DNA of 23,897 nucleotides, taken from Mageeibacillus sp. UBA3781. GTDB lineage: Bacteria; Bacillota; Clostridia; Saccharofermentanales; Saccharofermentanaceae. Positions within the stretch are counted from its first letter, which is position 1; each line of letters opens with the position of its first letter. Shown here one piece after another: positions 1 through 7,008 of this stretch. The notes beneath the pieces are model-generated. The model was not told where the DNA came from. It ran no database searches and saw nothing but the letters and a program-made list of their open reading frames with translations. The position numbers and the translations under genes are program-made. Location: positions 1 through 23,897 of the forward strand of contig DFFH01000140.1 in the NCBI GenBank assembly GCA_002368805.1, given 5' to 3'.

Positions 1-168
1 ATCGACTCCGATATCCGTCTTGCTATGACAGGTAACATCCGTAAGTATTTCGCTGAGCATCCGGATCACTTCGACCCGCGCCAGTACCTGAAGCCGGCTC
101 GTCAGGCTGTTAAGGATATGGTTGCTCATAAGATCAAGTATGTTCTCGGATCTGACGGTAAGGCTTAA
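1..168 (+). CDS. fba: Class II fructose-bisphosphate aldolase, C-terminal end (partial)
   Basis: This is the last 55 codons of a gene that enters from the left edge and stops at TAA 166-168. The visible protein starts IDSDIRLAMTGNIRKYF and continues with FDPRQYLKPAR, followed by a helix ending in VLGSDGKA. This matches the C-terminal tail of the class II, zinc-dependent fructose-1,6-bisphosphate aldolases, where a VDTDLR-like strand (phosphate binding) is followed by the FDPRKYL segment. The enzyme cleaves fructose 1,6-bisphosphate to the two triose phosphates in glycolysis and acts in the cytoplasm. The zinc-binding histidines lie upstream of the window and cannot be checked. Codon use is strongly biased (CGT, GGT, AAG, GCT), as expected for a highly expressed glycolytic gene. 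A terminator follows closely. Confidence 0.88.
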   Translation: MDSDIRLAMTGNIRKYFAEHPDHFDPRQYLKPARQAVKDMVAHKIKYVLGSDGKA

Positions 169-194
169 TCCCTTAATCGACAATGATATTTCAA

Positions 195-232
195 AAGACC
201 GGACCGGGTTTCCCGATCCGGCCTTTTTCTTT
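195..232 (+). terminator. Rho-independent terminator after fba
   Basis: The arms ccggaccggg (199-208) and cccgatccgg (212-221) form a 10-bp stem with one C-A mismatch around a TTT loop. A TTTTTCTTT tract follows from 224. An A-rich stretch just before the stem could extend it. It sits 30 bases after the aldolase stop codon and no other gene end is near. Confidence 0.85.
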
Positions 233-299
233 CCCGGAAGAGCCGTTCTTCAGGGCGAAGATTGTGATCGAAAAGAAAAGACTTGCTTTCCCTGATATA

Positions 300-308
300 T
301 GCTATAAT
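300..308 (+). promoter_or_regulatory. Extended -10 promoter for the polysaccharide deacetylase gene
   Basis: The sequence TGC-TATAAT is a consensus -10 hexamer (303-308) with the TGn extension directly before it. No good -35 hexamer lies at 17 bases; the nearest candidate is GACTTG at 280-285. The predicted transcript would have a leader of about 40 bases ending in AGGAGGAG (337-344), 10 bases before the ATG at 355. Confidence 0.6.
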
Positions 309-354
309 TTAATTTGTGTATATATGATTAATTAACAGGAGGAGAGACCTGAGT

Positions 355-1401
355 ATGAGTTATATGCCTGCAAAGTCCCCAAGACCGAGTGGTGGCAATC
401 CCCAAAGAACAATGACAGCGCAGCTTCGTGCGCTGGGTAACACAGTCGCGATCCTGGCAACGGTGTTTATGGTCCTTTTGGTAGCCTTTGTCTGGATGGT
501 GACAGCGATCAATAAGAAATCCGTAAAGAACAGCGCTGATGATACGACGGTTACGACGACTACCGCTTCAATCAGTGAAGAATCGACGTCTGACACAGTC
601 GCGACAGATACCTCTGTCCCGGAAACGACTCCTGAGCCGACGCAGAATGAAGGTACCCACGCTTCCTATCCGGAAGGAACCAAGCTTATCGCACTGACCT
701 TTGACGATGGTCCGTGTGAGTTCACTCCGCAAGTACTGGATACTCTGCAAAAGCACGGAATCCCCGCAACATTCTTCCTTCTTGGACAGAATGTTACCGG
801 TACGGATCCACAATTACTTCAGCGTATGCTTGATCTGAAATGTGAGATCGGAAATCACACATGGAGTCATACGGTCCTTTCCAAGGTAGATGAGAATAAG
901 GCTTACGAAGAACTTCAGAAGTGTGATCAGGCGCTTATGGATAAGATCGGACAGAAGGCAACAGTCATCCGCCCGCCGCAAGGCGCGGGACTTGCGAACC
1001 CCGGACTTTTGAAATATGCGCTTGAGAACCGTGAGTTCTGTATCAACTGGAATGATATCAGCTGCCCGGCGGACTGGCAAAAGCCTGCGATGGGAGATGC
1101 CCATTACACTGCCCAGCATGTTATCGATAACGCCAGCAGTTATGACTGTGTTCTTCTCCACGACTCCCATAAGTCCACAGTCGAATCTCTCGATGAGATG
1201 ATTCAGGGGCTGAAGGATAAGGGATATGTCTTTGTTACCGTGACCCAGCTTCTTGAGGCAACTTCTGATAAGATCGGCATTGAGGAAGCGAGGGCGCAGG
1301 GTTGGACGGACGCTGTGGAAGCGTATCCGGGAGGTCCGATCTATGGTGTACGTTACGAGTATTCCAGCAATAAGTATTTCTTCGGAAAGAAATCCTATTA
1401 A
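355..1401 (+). CDS. Membrane-anchored polysaccharide deacetylase (NodB/CE4 family)
   Basis: A 348-residue protein predicted to remove acetyl groups from an extracellular polysaccharide such as peptidoglycan or chitin-like glycan. A short basic N-terminus is followed by one membrane segment at about residues 28-51, with no lipobox. A Thr/Ser/Glu-rich linker (about 60-105) precedes the NodB domain (about 110-300). The family motifs can be seen: TFDDGP (115-120, with catalytic and metal-binding Asp), NHTWSH (167-172, with metal-binding His168 and His172), RPPQG (206-210, where the usual residue is RPPYG) and LLHDSH (267-272). The metal-binding D-H-H set is intact, so activity is likely. Residues 305-348 form a short C-terminal tail that I do not recognise. 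The start is well placed behind AGGAGGAG. The gene stands alone between two terminators. The actual substrate cannot be told from sequence. Confidence 0.88.
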   Translation: MSYMPAKSPRPSGGNPQRTMTAQLRALGNTVAILATVFMVLLVAFVWMVTAINKKSVKNSADDTTVTTTTASISEESTSDTVATDTSVPETTPEPTQNEGTHASYPEGTKLIALTFDDGPCEFTPQVLDTLQKHGIPATFFLLGQNVTGTDPQLLQRMLDLKCEIGNHTWSHTVLSKVDENKAYEELQKCDQALMDKIGQKATVIRPPQGAGLANPGLLKYALENREFCINWNDISCPADWQKPAMGDAHYTAQHVIDNASSYDCVLLHDSHKSTVESLDEMIQGLKDKGYVFVTVTQLLEATSDKIGIEEARAQGWTDAVEAYPGGPIYGVRYEYSSNKYFFGKKSY

Positions 1402-1424
1402 TGGTGAAAACTTGAAATCGATAG

Positions 1425-1457
1425 AAAGGGGCTGCACGATGTGCAGCTCCTTTGCGT
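1425..1457 (+). terminator. Terminator after the deacetylase gene, possibly bidirectional
   Basis: A 13-bp stem is formed by AAAGGGGCTGCAC (1425-1437) and GTGCAGCTCCTTT (1441-1453), with a GAT loop and one G-T pair. GCGTTTT follows. The deacetylase and ABC-F genes converge on this gap. On the minus strand the run after the stem is poor in T, so it probably serves the plus-strand gene better. Confidence 0.75.
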
Positions 1458-1519
1458 TTTAATTCATTTATCATGAAAGTTCAAAAGTGTTTAACAGACT
1501 GGTGTAGGTCTTGGATAGA

Positions 1520-3460
1520 TCAGGTGTTTTCGAGCTCCATATACTCGGCATACATTGCTTCGAGCTGTTCACTGTTCTTACTGTATTTCTCGTAGTCTTC
1601 CGGAGAGGTATCTTTGCCGAAAGAGCTTTCCAGCGTTTTCTGTTCTTCTTCAAGTTCTGCGATCGTCTTCTCGAGATAACGGATGCGCTCTTTCCTCTTC
1701 GCGATCTCCTTTCGCTCTTTGGCACGGTTGATGACCGGCTTGGCAGAAACCGTATCAGCGGAACCGGCCTTTTCCGCTTCGCGGCGCTCTTTCTCCGCCT
1801 GGCGCTTCTCAGAGGCGATGGCGGCGCGCTTTTCATCTTCCTCTTCGGAGAAAGCTCTGTACTTCTTTCTGTAGTGCTCGTACTTATCCAGAAGCTCCAC
1901 GCGAGAGCCGAAAAAGCCAAGGATGCGGCTCTGGCACTTCTCGATAAAGTAGCGGTCATGGCTGACGGCCAGGATCGCGCCGTTATACTCGGCGAGCGCG
2001 TCCTCAAGGACTTCTCTGGATTCGATATCCAGGTGGTTCGTCGGCTCATCGAGGAAGAGAAGCTCCGGCTTTTCTTCGAGAAGACAGCACAGGAACAGAC
2101 GGGATCGCTCGCCGCCAGAGAGAACGGAGATCTGCTTATAGACATCGATATCGCGGAACCCGAATCTTGCCAGAAGGGATCTGGCAGCTGTTTCACTGAG
2201 TTCGGAGCGGTCCATGAGCTCGCTTAAGATCGTCTTTGTTTCGTCTTCGAATGGTACGAACTGTCCCATATATCCGATGCGGGACGAACCGCTGATCAGC
2301 ACGTCTCCATCAAAATCGCCGACCTTTCCGAGAAGAAGGGAGAGCATGGTCGTCTTTCCGCATCCGTTCGGTCCGACGAGGAACATCTTGTCAGAGGCCT
2401 TGATCTCGAAGTTTACATCCTCGAAAAGCACTTTTCCGTCCGGAAATGTCTTCCCCAGATGTCTGGCTTCGAGGAGCTTCTTGTCAGGATCTCCCGCGCG
2501 TACTTCCGGCATGAGCTTGAAGCTCATGTGCATCGCACCAGACTTCAGTTTGCTTCTTTCCTGAGCCAGACGGTCAGATAGTTTCCCGACGACTTTTTCT
2601 CTCGCGTGATAGCCGGAGATATTCCGGTGTGAGAGCATGGTCTGCGTCACACCTTCCTGGCGGACGAGTTCTTTTTCCAGATTAGCGACAAGACGTGCCT
2701 GATCTTCGAGGAAGTGGCGCTTCTGTTCTTTATAGTCACTATAGTTTCCGCGGTAGGCGGTGATGGTGCTGTTTTCCAGCTCGAAGACCTTGCTTACGGT
2801 CCGGTCAATGAAGTATCGGTCGTGTGAGATGAGAAGCACGGCGCCGCCGTAGGAGCGGATGAAGCCCTCGAGCCACTCGAGCGCATCGGTGTCGAGGTGG
2901 TTGGTCGGCTCGTCGAGAAGAAGAATATCCGGACGTGAGACGATGAGACGCGCAAGACATATACGCATCTTCTCGCCACCGGAGAAACTGGAGACCGGCC
3001 GGGTGTAATCGATGTCCGAAAGACCGAGACCTGCGAGGGCGGCCTTCATGCGGGGCTCATAGTCATAGCCTCCTAAGGACTCAAAGCGGGAAGTGAGCTG
3101 TTCGTAGGTGCGCAGAAGTGCCTGCGACTCCGCGGCATCCGCTGTCGCGAGCTTGAACTCCGCTTCACGCATCTTATCTTCGATATTGGAAAGTTCCTCG
3201 GAAGAGAGGATGTTTCCGCCGATATCGAGCTCTTCCATATTCTGGGTCAGATATCCGGCAATGGCAGTACCGTGATGGAGGATCTCGCCTTCATCCGGCT
3301 TGACGTCACCGCGGATCATCTTAAAAAGGGTGGACTTGCCCGTACCGTTGTTGCCGATCAAGGCGATCTTGTCGCCCCGCTCGATCGAAAAAGAGACGTG
3401 GTCAAGCAACAGCCTGGAATGGTAAGACTTGGATACTTTGTTTACCGATATCAGAGGCAT
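1520..3460 (-). CDS. ABC-F family ATPase (Uup/YdiF-like ribosome-associated protein)
   Basis: A 646-residue soluble protein with two ABC ATPase domains and no membrane segment, which is the hallmark of the ABC-F family that acts on translating ribosomes. Domain 1 has Walker A GNNGTGKST (36-44), signature SGGEKMR (160-166) and Walker B DILLLDEPTNHLD (178-190). Domain 2 has GPNGCGKTT (363-371), LSGGERSR (447-454) and LLFLDEPTNHLD (about 467-478). The inter-domain linker with its charged helices, typical of the tRNA-contacting arm, lies at about 235-320. Residues about 540-645 are a charged coiled coil, as in Uup and YdiF but absent from EttA. The length is normal for YdiF-like members. The start ATG (3458-3460) has only a modest ribosome site (AAAGG). 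It follows the zinc-ribbon gene by 36 bases, so the two are probably co-transcribed. Resistance versus housekeeping roles cannot be separated by sequence. No uORF-type resistance leader is visible, which favours housekeeping. Confidence 0.9.
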   Translation of the reverse strand: MPLISVNKVSKSYHSRLLLDHVSFSIERGDKIALIGNNGTGKSTLFKMIRGDVKPDEGEILHHGTAIAGYLTQNMEELDIGGNILSSEELSNIEDKMREAEFKLATADAAESQALLRTYEQLTSRFESLGGYDYEPRMKAALAGLGLSDIDYTRPVSSFSGGEKMRICLARLIVSRPDILLLDEPTNHLDTDALEWLEGFIRSYGGAVLLISHDRYFIDRTVSKVFELENSTITAYRGNYSDYKEQKRHFLEDQARLVANLEKELVRQEGVTQTMLSHRNISGYHAREKVVGKLSDRLAQERSKLKSGAMHMSFKLMPEVRAGDPDKKLLEARHLGKTFPDGKVLFEDVNFEIKASDKMFLVGPNGCGKTTMLSLLLGKVGDFDGDVLISGSSRIGYMGQFVPFEDETKTILSELMDRSELSETAARSLLARFGFRDIDVYKQISVLSGGERSRLFLCCLLEEKPELLFLDEPTNHLDIESREVLEDALAEYNGAILAVSHDRYFIEKCQSRILGFFGSRVELLDKYEHYRKKYRAFSEEEDEKRAAIASEKRQAEKERREAEKAGSADTVSAKPVINRAKERKEIAKRKERIRYLEKTIAELEEEQKTLESSFGKDTSPEDYEKYSKNSEQLEAMYAEYMELENT

Positions 3461-3496
3461 GGATAAAAGATACCTTTAATTTCCTTTTTCGAATAA

Positions 3497-3859
3497 TCAG
3501 TTCTTGAACGGATTGTTGATGATCTCATGTCCGCAGTAGATGCAGCGGTCCGCGATCTTTCCGTTATTCTGAAGCGGAACATGGCAGTAGGGGCAGAGAT
3601 CTGCTTCCTGCTTCTCGCCATCTTCCAGTGCTTTTTTCTTCGCTTTCCGAGCCTCATCGATCTCGGTGATGGACTTGATGAGGTCGTCGTCCGTAAGACC
3701 CTTCTCCTTCATAAGCTTCCACATCGCTTCTGTGAGAAGATCCAGACGTTCCACTTCCCCCTGAAGCTGGGCAATTTCCTCGCTGACCTCATGAACGTTG
3801 GAAGTAGAAGTGCGGTTATACTGATTAGAATTATTCTGTAACAGTGAAAATTTGCTCAT
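3497..3859 (-). CDS. Small C-terminal zinc-ribbon protein of unknown function
   Basis: A 120-residue protein with a polar, Asn/Ser-rich N-terminus (about 1-22) and a helical, probably coiled-coil middle (about 23-85, Glu/Lys/Leu-rich). Its C-terminal zinc ribbon has two cysteine pairs, CPYCH (about 89-93) and CIYCG (about 106-110). Nothing points to a catalytic site. The start is supported by AAGGAG (3869-3874 on the minus strand), 9 bases from the ATG. It is the first gene of a minus-strand unit with the ABC-F gene. This could hint at a role near the ribosome or nucleic acid, but that is inference from position only. Proteins of this kind are usually annotated only as zinc-ribbon domain-containing proteins. 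Confidence 0.75.
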   Translation of the reverse strand: MSKFSLLQNNSNQYNRTSTSNVHEVSEEIAQLQGEVERLDLLTEAMWKLMKEKGLTDDDLIKSITEIDEARKAKKKALEDGEKQEADLCPYCHVPLQNNGKIADRCIYCGHEIINNPFKN

Positions 3860-3891
3860 CGGTCCTTACTCCTTATGGGGTTGATATCTGC

Positions 3892-3900
3892 ATTATATCA
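3892..3900 (-). promoter_or_regulatory. Extended -10 promoter for the zinc-ribbon / ABC-F genes
   Basis: Read on the minus strand this is TGA-TATAAT, a perfect -10 hexamer with the TGn extension. The transcript would start near 3885, giving a leader of about 25 bases that contains AAGGAG. No good -35 hexamer is seen at the usual distance. Confidence 0.6.
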
Positions 3901-3947
3901 CATATAAAAGAAGTAAAGAATTCTAAACAATCCTTACTGTTTCTTTC

Positions 3948-3976
3948 TTGCGCGAAGTGTGATTTGCAAGTAACAT
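3948..3976 (+). promoter_or_regulatory. Candidate promoter for leuCDB
   Basis: TTGCGC (3948-3953) and TAACAT (3971-3976) are separated by exactly 17 bases. Each matches the consensus at four of six positions. The leader to the leuC ATG at 4015 would be about 30 bases, which leaves no room for a T-box or leucine leader peptide downstream of this promoter. Confidence 0.45.
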
Positions 3977-4014
3977 TAAATCAGATGATTCTTCGTGGAA
4001 GGGTGGTAACTCTT

Positions 4015-5292
4015 ATGGGTATGACGATGACACAGAAGATCCTGGCGATGCACGCGGGAAAGGATTATTGCGCCCCGGGCGATCTGATCGAGGCGAAGCT
4101 TGACCTTCTTTTGGGAAATGATATCACCACTCCGCCTGCGATCGATATATTTGAAAAGAACGGATTCGGCCAGGTCTTCGATAAGGAAAAGATCGTGCTG
4201 GTGCCGGACCACTTCGCTCCGAATAAAGATATCAAGTCTGCCGAGCAGTGTAAGAGGATGCGTGACTTTGCAAAAGCACAGGGCATCCGGTATTACTATG
4301 AGCAGGGACAGGAAGGCATGGGCGTCGAGCACGTCATTATCCCCGAGAACGGGCTGGCCCGCCCCGGAGATGTGATCATCGGCGCGGATTCCCATACATG
4401 TACATACGGTGCGCTGGGTGCTTTTTCCACGGGCGTCGGATCGACGGACCTGGCATGCGCGATGGCGGCCGGAACGACCTGGTTCCGCGTCCCGGAGGCG
4501 ATCCGCGTCGAGCTCAAGGGAAAACTGAATCCATACTGTTCCGGCAAGGATGTGATCCTGTATCTCATCGGTAAAATCGGTGTGGACGGGGCACTCTATG
4601 AGTCACTGGAATTTACAGGCGAAGGCGTATCTTCACTCTCGATGGCGGACAGGCTGACGATCTGCAATATGGCGATCGAGTGTGGTGCGAAAAACGGCAT
4701 CTTCCCGGTAGATGAGAAGACGGTCACGTACTTGTTCACCCGCGTTCGCGGAGGATATAACGGAGCGCCGGACTGGCTGTTCCCGGATGAGGATGCGGTA
4801 TATGAAAAGACGATAGAGATCGATCTTTCGGAGATCCATCCGATGGTTTCCTTCCCGCACCTTCCGTCCAATACGCACGAGGTCGGAACCTTTGAAAAGA
4901 TAAAGATCGATCAGGTCGTGATCGGTTCCTGTACGAACGGCCGATTCGAAGATATGGAAAAAGCAGCCGCCGTGCTGAAAGGACATCGCGTCGCGGACGG
5001 TATCCGCGCCATCATCCTCCCGGGATCGCAGAGGGTATATAAGCAGTGCCTGAAGGATGGGCTCCTCGAGATCTTCGTTAATGCGGGATGTGTCGTATCG
5101 GCTCCGACCTGCGGACCGTGCCTTGGCGGGCATATGGGTGTCCTTGCAAAAGGCGAAAGATGCGTCTCGACGACGAATCGAAACTTCGTCGGACGTATGG
5201 GACATAAGGAGTCGGAAGTCTATCTGGCAGGCGTCGAAGTCGCCGCCGCATCTGCGGTCCTCGGCTATATCGGAAGCCCTGATGAACTCTGA
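4015..5292 (+). CDS. leuC: 3-isopropylmalate dehydratase large subunit
   Basis: This subunit pairs with LeuD to isomerise 2-isopropylmalate to 3-isopropylmalate in leucine synthesis, and carries the [4Fe-4S] cluster in the cytoplasm. The open frame extends upstream to 3844, but the family begins with MGMTMTQKIL. That start, at 4015, lies 8 bases after AAGGGTGG (3999-4006), giving 425 residues, normal for the shorter leuC class of Clostridia and archaea. Substrate and cluster motifs are present: GADSHTCTYG (123-132), VIGSCTNGR with Cys306, and TCGPCLGG with Cys366 and Cys369, the three cluster ligands. leuD follows after 19 bases. No truncation or missing residue was seen. Confidence 0.95.
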   Translation: MGMTMTQKILAMHAGKDYCAPGDLIEAKLDLLLGNDITTPPAIDIFEKNGFGQVFDKEKIVLVPDHFAPNKDIKSAEQCKRMRDFAKAQGIRYYYEQGQEGMGVEHVIIPENGLARPGDVIIGADSHTCTYGALGAFSTGVGSTDLACAMAAGTTWFRVPEAIRVELKGKLNPYCSGKDVILYLIGKIGVDGALYESLEFTGEGVSSLSMADRLTICNMAIECGAKNGIFPVDEKTVTYLFTRVRGGYNGAPDWLFPDEDAVYEKTIEIDLSEIHPMVSFPHLPSNTHEVGTFEKIKIDQVVIGSCTNGRFEDMEKAAAVLKGHRVADGIRAIILPGSQRVYKQCLKDGLLEIFVNAGCVVSAPTCGPCLGGHMGVLAKGERCVSTTNRNFVGRMGHKESEVYLAGVEVAAASAVLGYIGSPDEL

Positions 5293-5311
5293 AGAAAGAA
5301 GGGAAGCGGAC

Positions 5312-5803
5312 ATGAAGTTTTCTGGTAAAGTGATCAAATACGGATCGAATGTCGATACGGACGTCATCATCCCGGCAAGATATCTGAATACTTCCGTGAA
5401 AGAGGAACTGGCCATGCACTGCATGGAGGATCTCGATCCGGATTTTAAGACGAAAGTTTCTCCCGGAGACATCATCGTGGCCGGCAGCAACTTCGGCTGC
5501 GGATCTTCCCGCGAACACGCACCGGTTGCCATCAAGGCCAGCGGCATCTCCTGTGTGATCGCGCCGTCATTTGCGAGGATCTTCTATAGAAACAGCATCA
5601 ATACCGGACTTCCGATCCTGGAGTGCCCGGAAGCATCCGAAGGAATAGGTGACGGCGATCAAATCGAGATCGATACTGACACCGGAAAGATAAAGGATAT
5701 AACGACGGGAAAAGAATACCAGGCAAGTGCTTTTCCCGCATTCATCAGCGAGATCATCAACTCCGACGGTCTCGTGGGATACACAAAATCAAAACTCAGT
5801 TAA
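5312..5803 (+). CDS. leuD: 3-isopropylmalate dehydratase small subunit
   Basis: The small subunit of isopropylmalate isomerase, 163 residues, which completes the active site with LeuC. Recognisable segments are KYGSNVDTDVIIPARYL (9-25) and NFGCGSSREHAP (60-71), the substrate-recognition loop of the swivel domain. The ATG at 5312 gives the family's standard N-terminus (MKFSGKV) and follows an AAGGGAAG ribosome site. An in-frame ATG at 5282, overlapping the leuC stop, would add ten residues (MNSEERREAD) that are unlike the family, so I prefer 5312. leuB begins 15 bases after the stop. Confidence 0.94.
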   Translation: MKFSGKVIKYGSNVDTDVIIPARYLNTSVKEELAMHCMEDLDPDFKTKVSPGDIIVAGSNFGCGSSREHAPVAIKASGISCVIAPSFARIFYRNSINTGLPILECPEASEGIGDGDQIEIDTDTGKIKDITTGKEYQASAFPAFISEIINSDGLVGYTKSKLS

Positions 5804-5818
5804 GCGAGGTGAAAGATC

Positions 5819-6931
5819 ATGGCAATGTTTAAGATCGCGGTCATTCCCGGTGACGGGATCGGACCGGAGGTGACGGGAAGTACCTGCGAAGTGCTTCGTG
5901 CGGTCTCCGAAAAGAGCGGACACGGATTCTCCTTTACGGAGGTCATGGCCGGAGGCATTGCCATCGACACCTGCGGGGAGCCGCTCCCTGAGGAGACACT
6001 CAGGATATGTAAGGAAAGTGACGCGGTCCTTCTCGGTGCCGTCGGCGGACCGAAGTGGGACGATCTTCCCGGAAATAAGCGTCCGGAAGCGGCGCTTCTC
6101 GGTCTTCGAAAAGGACTCGGCCTGTTCGCAAATCTGCGTCTTGCGATCCTGTTCCCGGAGCTTAAGAGCAGCAGCCCGCTCCGTCCGGATCTAGTCGAAA
6201 ACGGCGTGGATATCCTGATCGTAAGAGAACTTACCGGAGGCATCTACTTCGGTAAACGAGGGCTCGCTCCATCGGAAGAATGCCTCGAAGACGGCACTCC
6301 GAAGGGCATGGAAGCCTTCGATATCGAGACCTATTCGGAAGCGGAGATCGAGAGGATCCTGCGCGTGGGATTTACTTCCGCGATGCAGAGAAAGAAGAAC
6401 CTGACCGTGGTCGATAAGGCAAATATCCTGGAGACATCGAGACTCTGGAGAAAAGTGACCGAGAGGATCGCGCCGGAGTACCCGGAGGTGAAATACGAAT
6501 TCATGTATGTCGATAATGCATCGATGCAGCTCCTGCGGCGTCCGGCATCCCTCGATGTGATCGTGACGAGCAACATGTTCGGCGATATCCTGTCCGATGA
6601 GGCGGGCATGATCACCGGATCGATCGGCATGCTTCCGTCGGCATCCCTCGGCGCGCCGGGGAAGCCGGGCATGTATGAACCGGTCCACGGATCCGCGCCG
6701 GACATCGCCGGAAAAGGCATCGCCAATCCGCTGGCCACGATCCTGTCTGCCGCGCTGATGCTCCGCTATTCGCTGGGCCTTCCGGAAGAAGGAATAAAGA
6801 TCGAAAAAGCGGTGGCGGATGTTCTCTCGAAAGGATATAGGACCGCAGACATCGTCCTTTCCGGAGAGACGGATATCCTCTCGACGAAGGAAATGACAGA
6901 AAAGGTGATCGAAGCTTATCGGGAACTCTGA
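5819..6931 (+). CDS. leuB: 3-isopropylmalate dehydrogenase
   Basis: A 370-residue NAD-dependent dehydrogenase that oxidises and decarboxylates 3-isopropylmalate to the keto acid precursor of leucine. The family marks are GDGIGPEV (11-18), RELTGGIYFG (136-145, the segment that separates isopropylmalate from isocitrate enzymes), a lysine-containing VVDKANILE segment, NMFGDILSDE (252-261, metal-binding Asp residues) and EPVHGSAPDIAGKG near 290-303. The length is normal. The start is set by GAGGTGA (5805-5811), 7 bases before the ATG. It is the last gene of leuCDB. leuA and ilv genes are not in the window, so the first step of the pathway must be encoded elsewhere. Confidence 0.95.
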   Translation: MAMFKIAVIPGDGIGPEVTGSTCEVLRAVSEKSGHGFSFTEVMAGGIAIDTCGEPLPEETLRICKESDAVLLGAVGGPKWDDLPGNKRPEAALLGLRKGLGLFANLRLAILFPELKSSSPLRPDLVENGVDILIVRELTGGIYFGKRGLAPSEECLEDGTPKGMEAFDIETYSEAEIERILRVGFTSAMQRKKNLTVVDKANILETSRLWRKVTERIAPEYPEVKYEFMYVDNASMQLLRRPASLDVIVTSNMFGDILSDEAGMITGSIGMLPSASLGAPGKPGMYEPVHGSAPDIAGKGIANPLATILSAALMLRYSLGLPEEGIKIEKAVADVLSKGYRTADIVLSGETDILSTKEMTEKVIEAYREL

Positions 6932-6938
6932 TCCCGAT
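6918..6938 (+). repeat. Inverted repeat across the leuB stop codon
   Basis: ATCGGGA (6918-6924) and TCCCGAT (6932-6938) are perfect 7-base arms, with the leuB stop TGA at the end of the loop. A second weak stem (ATATCC 6949-6954 / GGATAT 6964-6969) has ATTTTT in its loop rather than after it. Neither is a standard terminator, so read-through into the ppx-like gene 77 bases on is possible. Confidence 0.4.
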
Positions 6939-7008
6939 CGTTCACGGAATATCCATTTTTCAGGGATATACTGATAAGTGACCTTACTATTTCAAGGAGA
7001 ACTCCGAC

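Noticed and set aside
1511..2227. Open frame of 238 codons on the plus strand opposite the ABC-F C-terminal half.
   Set aside because: It is the complement of the coiled coil and second ATPase domain, with repetitive Phe/Leu-rich composition and no start signal.
3844..4014. A 57-codon upstream extension of the leuC frame.
   Set aside because: It would overlap the divergent promoter and the start of the zinc-ribbon gene, and its residues are unlike LeuC, which begins MGMTMTQ.
3996..4017. AGGGTGGTAAC just before leuC resembles the conserved T-box sequence AGGGTGGNACCGCG.
   Set aside because: The match stops before ACCGCG, no terminator arms or specifier stem are visible, and the likely promoter leaves a leader of only about 30 bases. 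It is better read as the leuC ribosome binding site.
4633..5547. Open frame of 304 codons on the minus strand opposite leuC and leuD.
   Set aside because: It crosses the leuC-leuD junction, matches no family that I recognise and is a reading-frame shadow.
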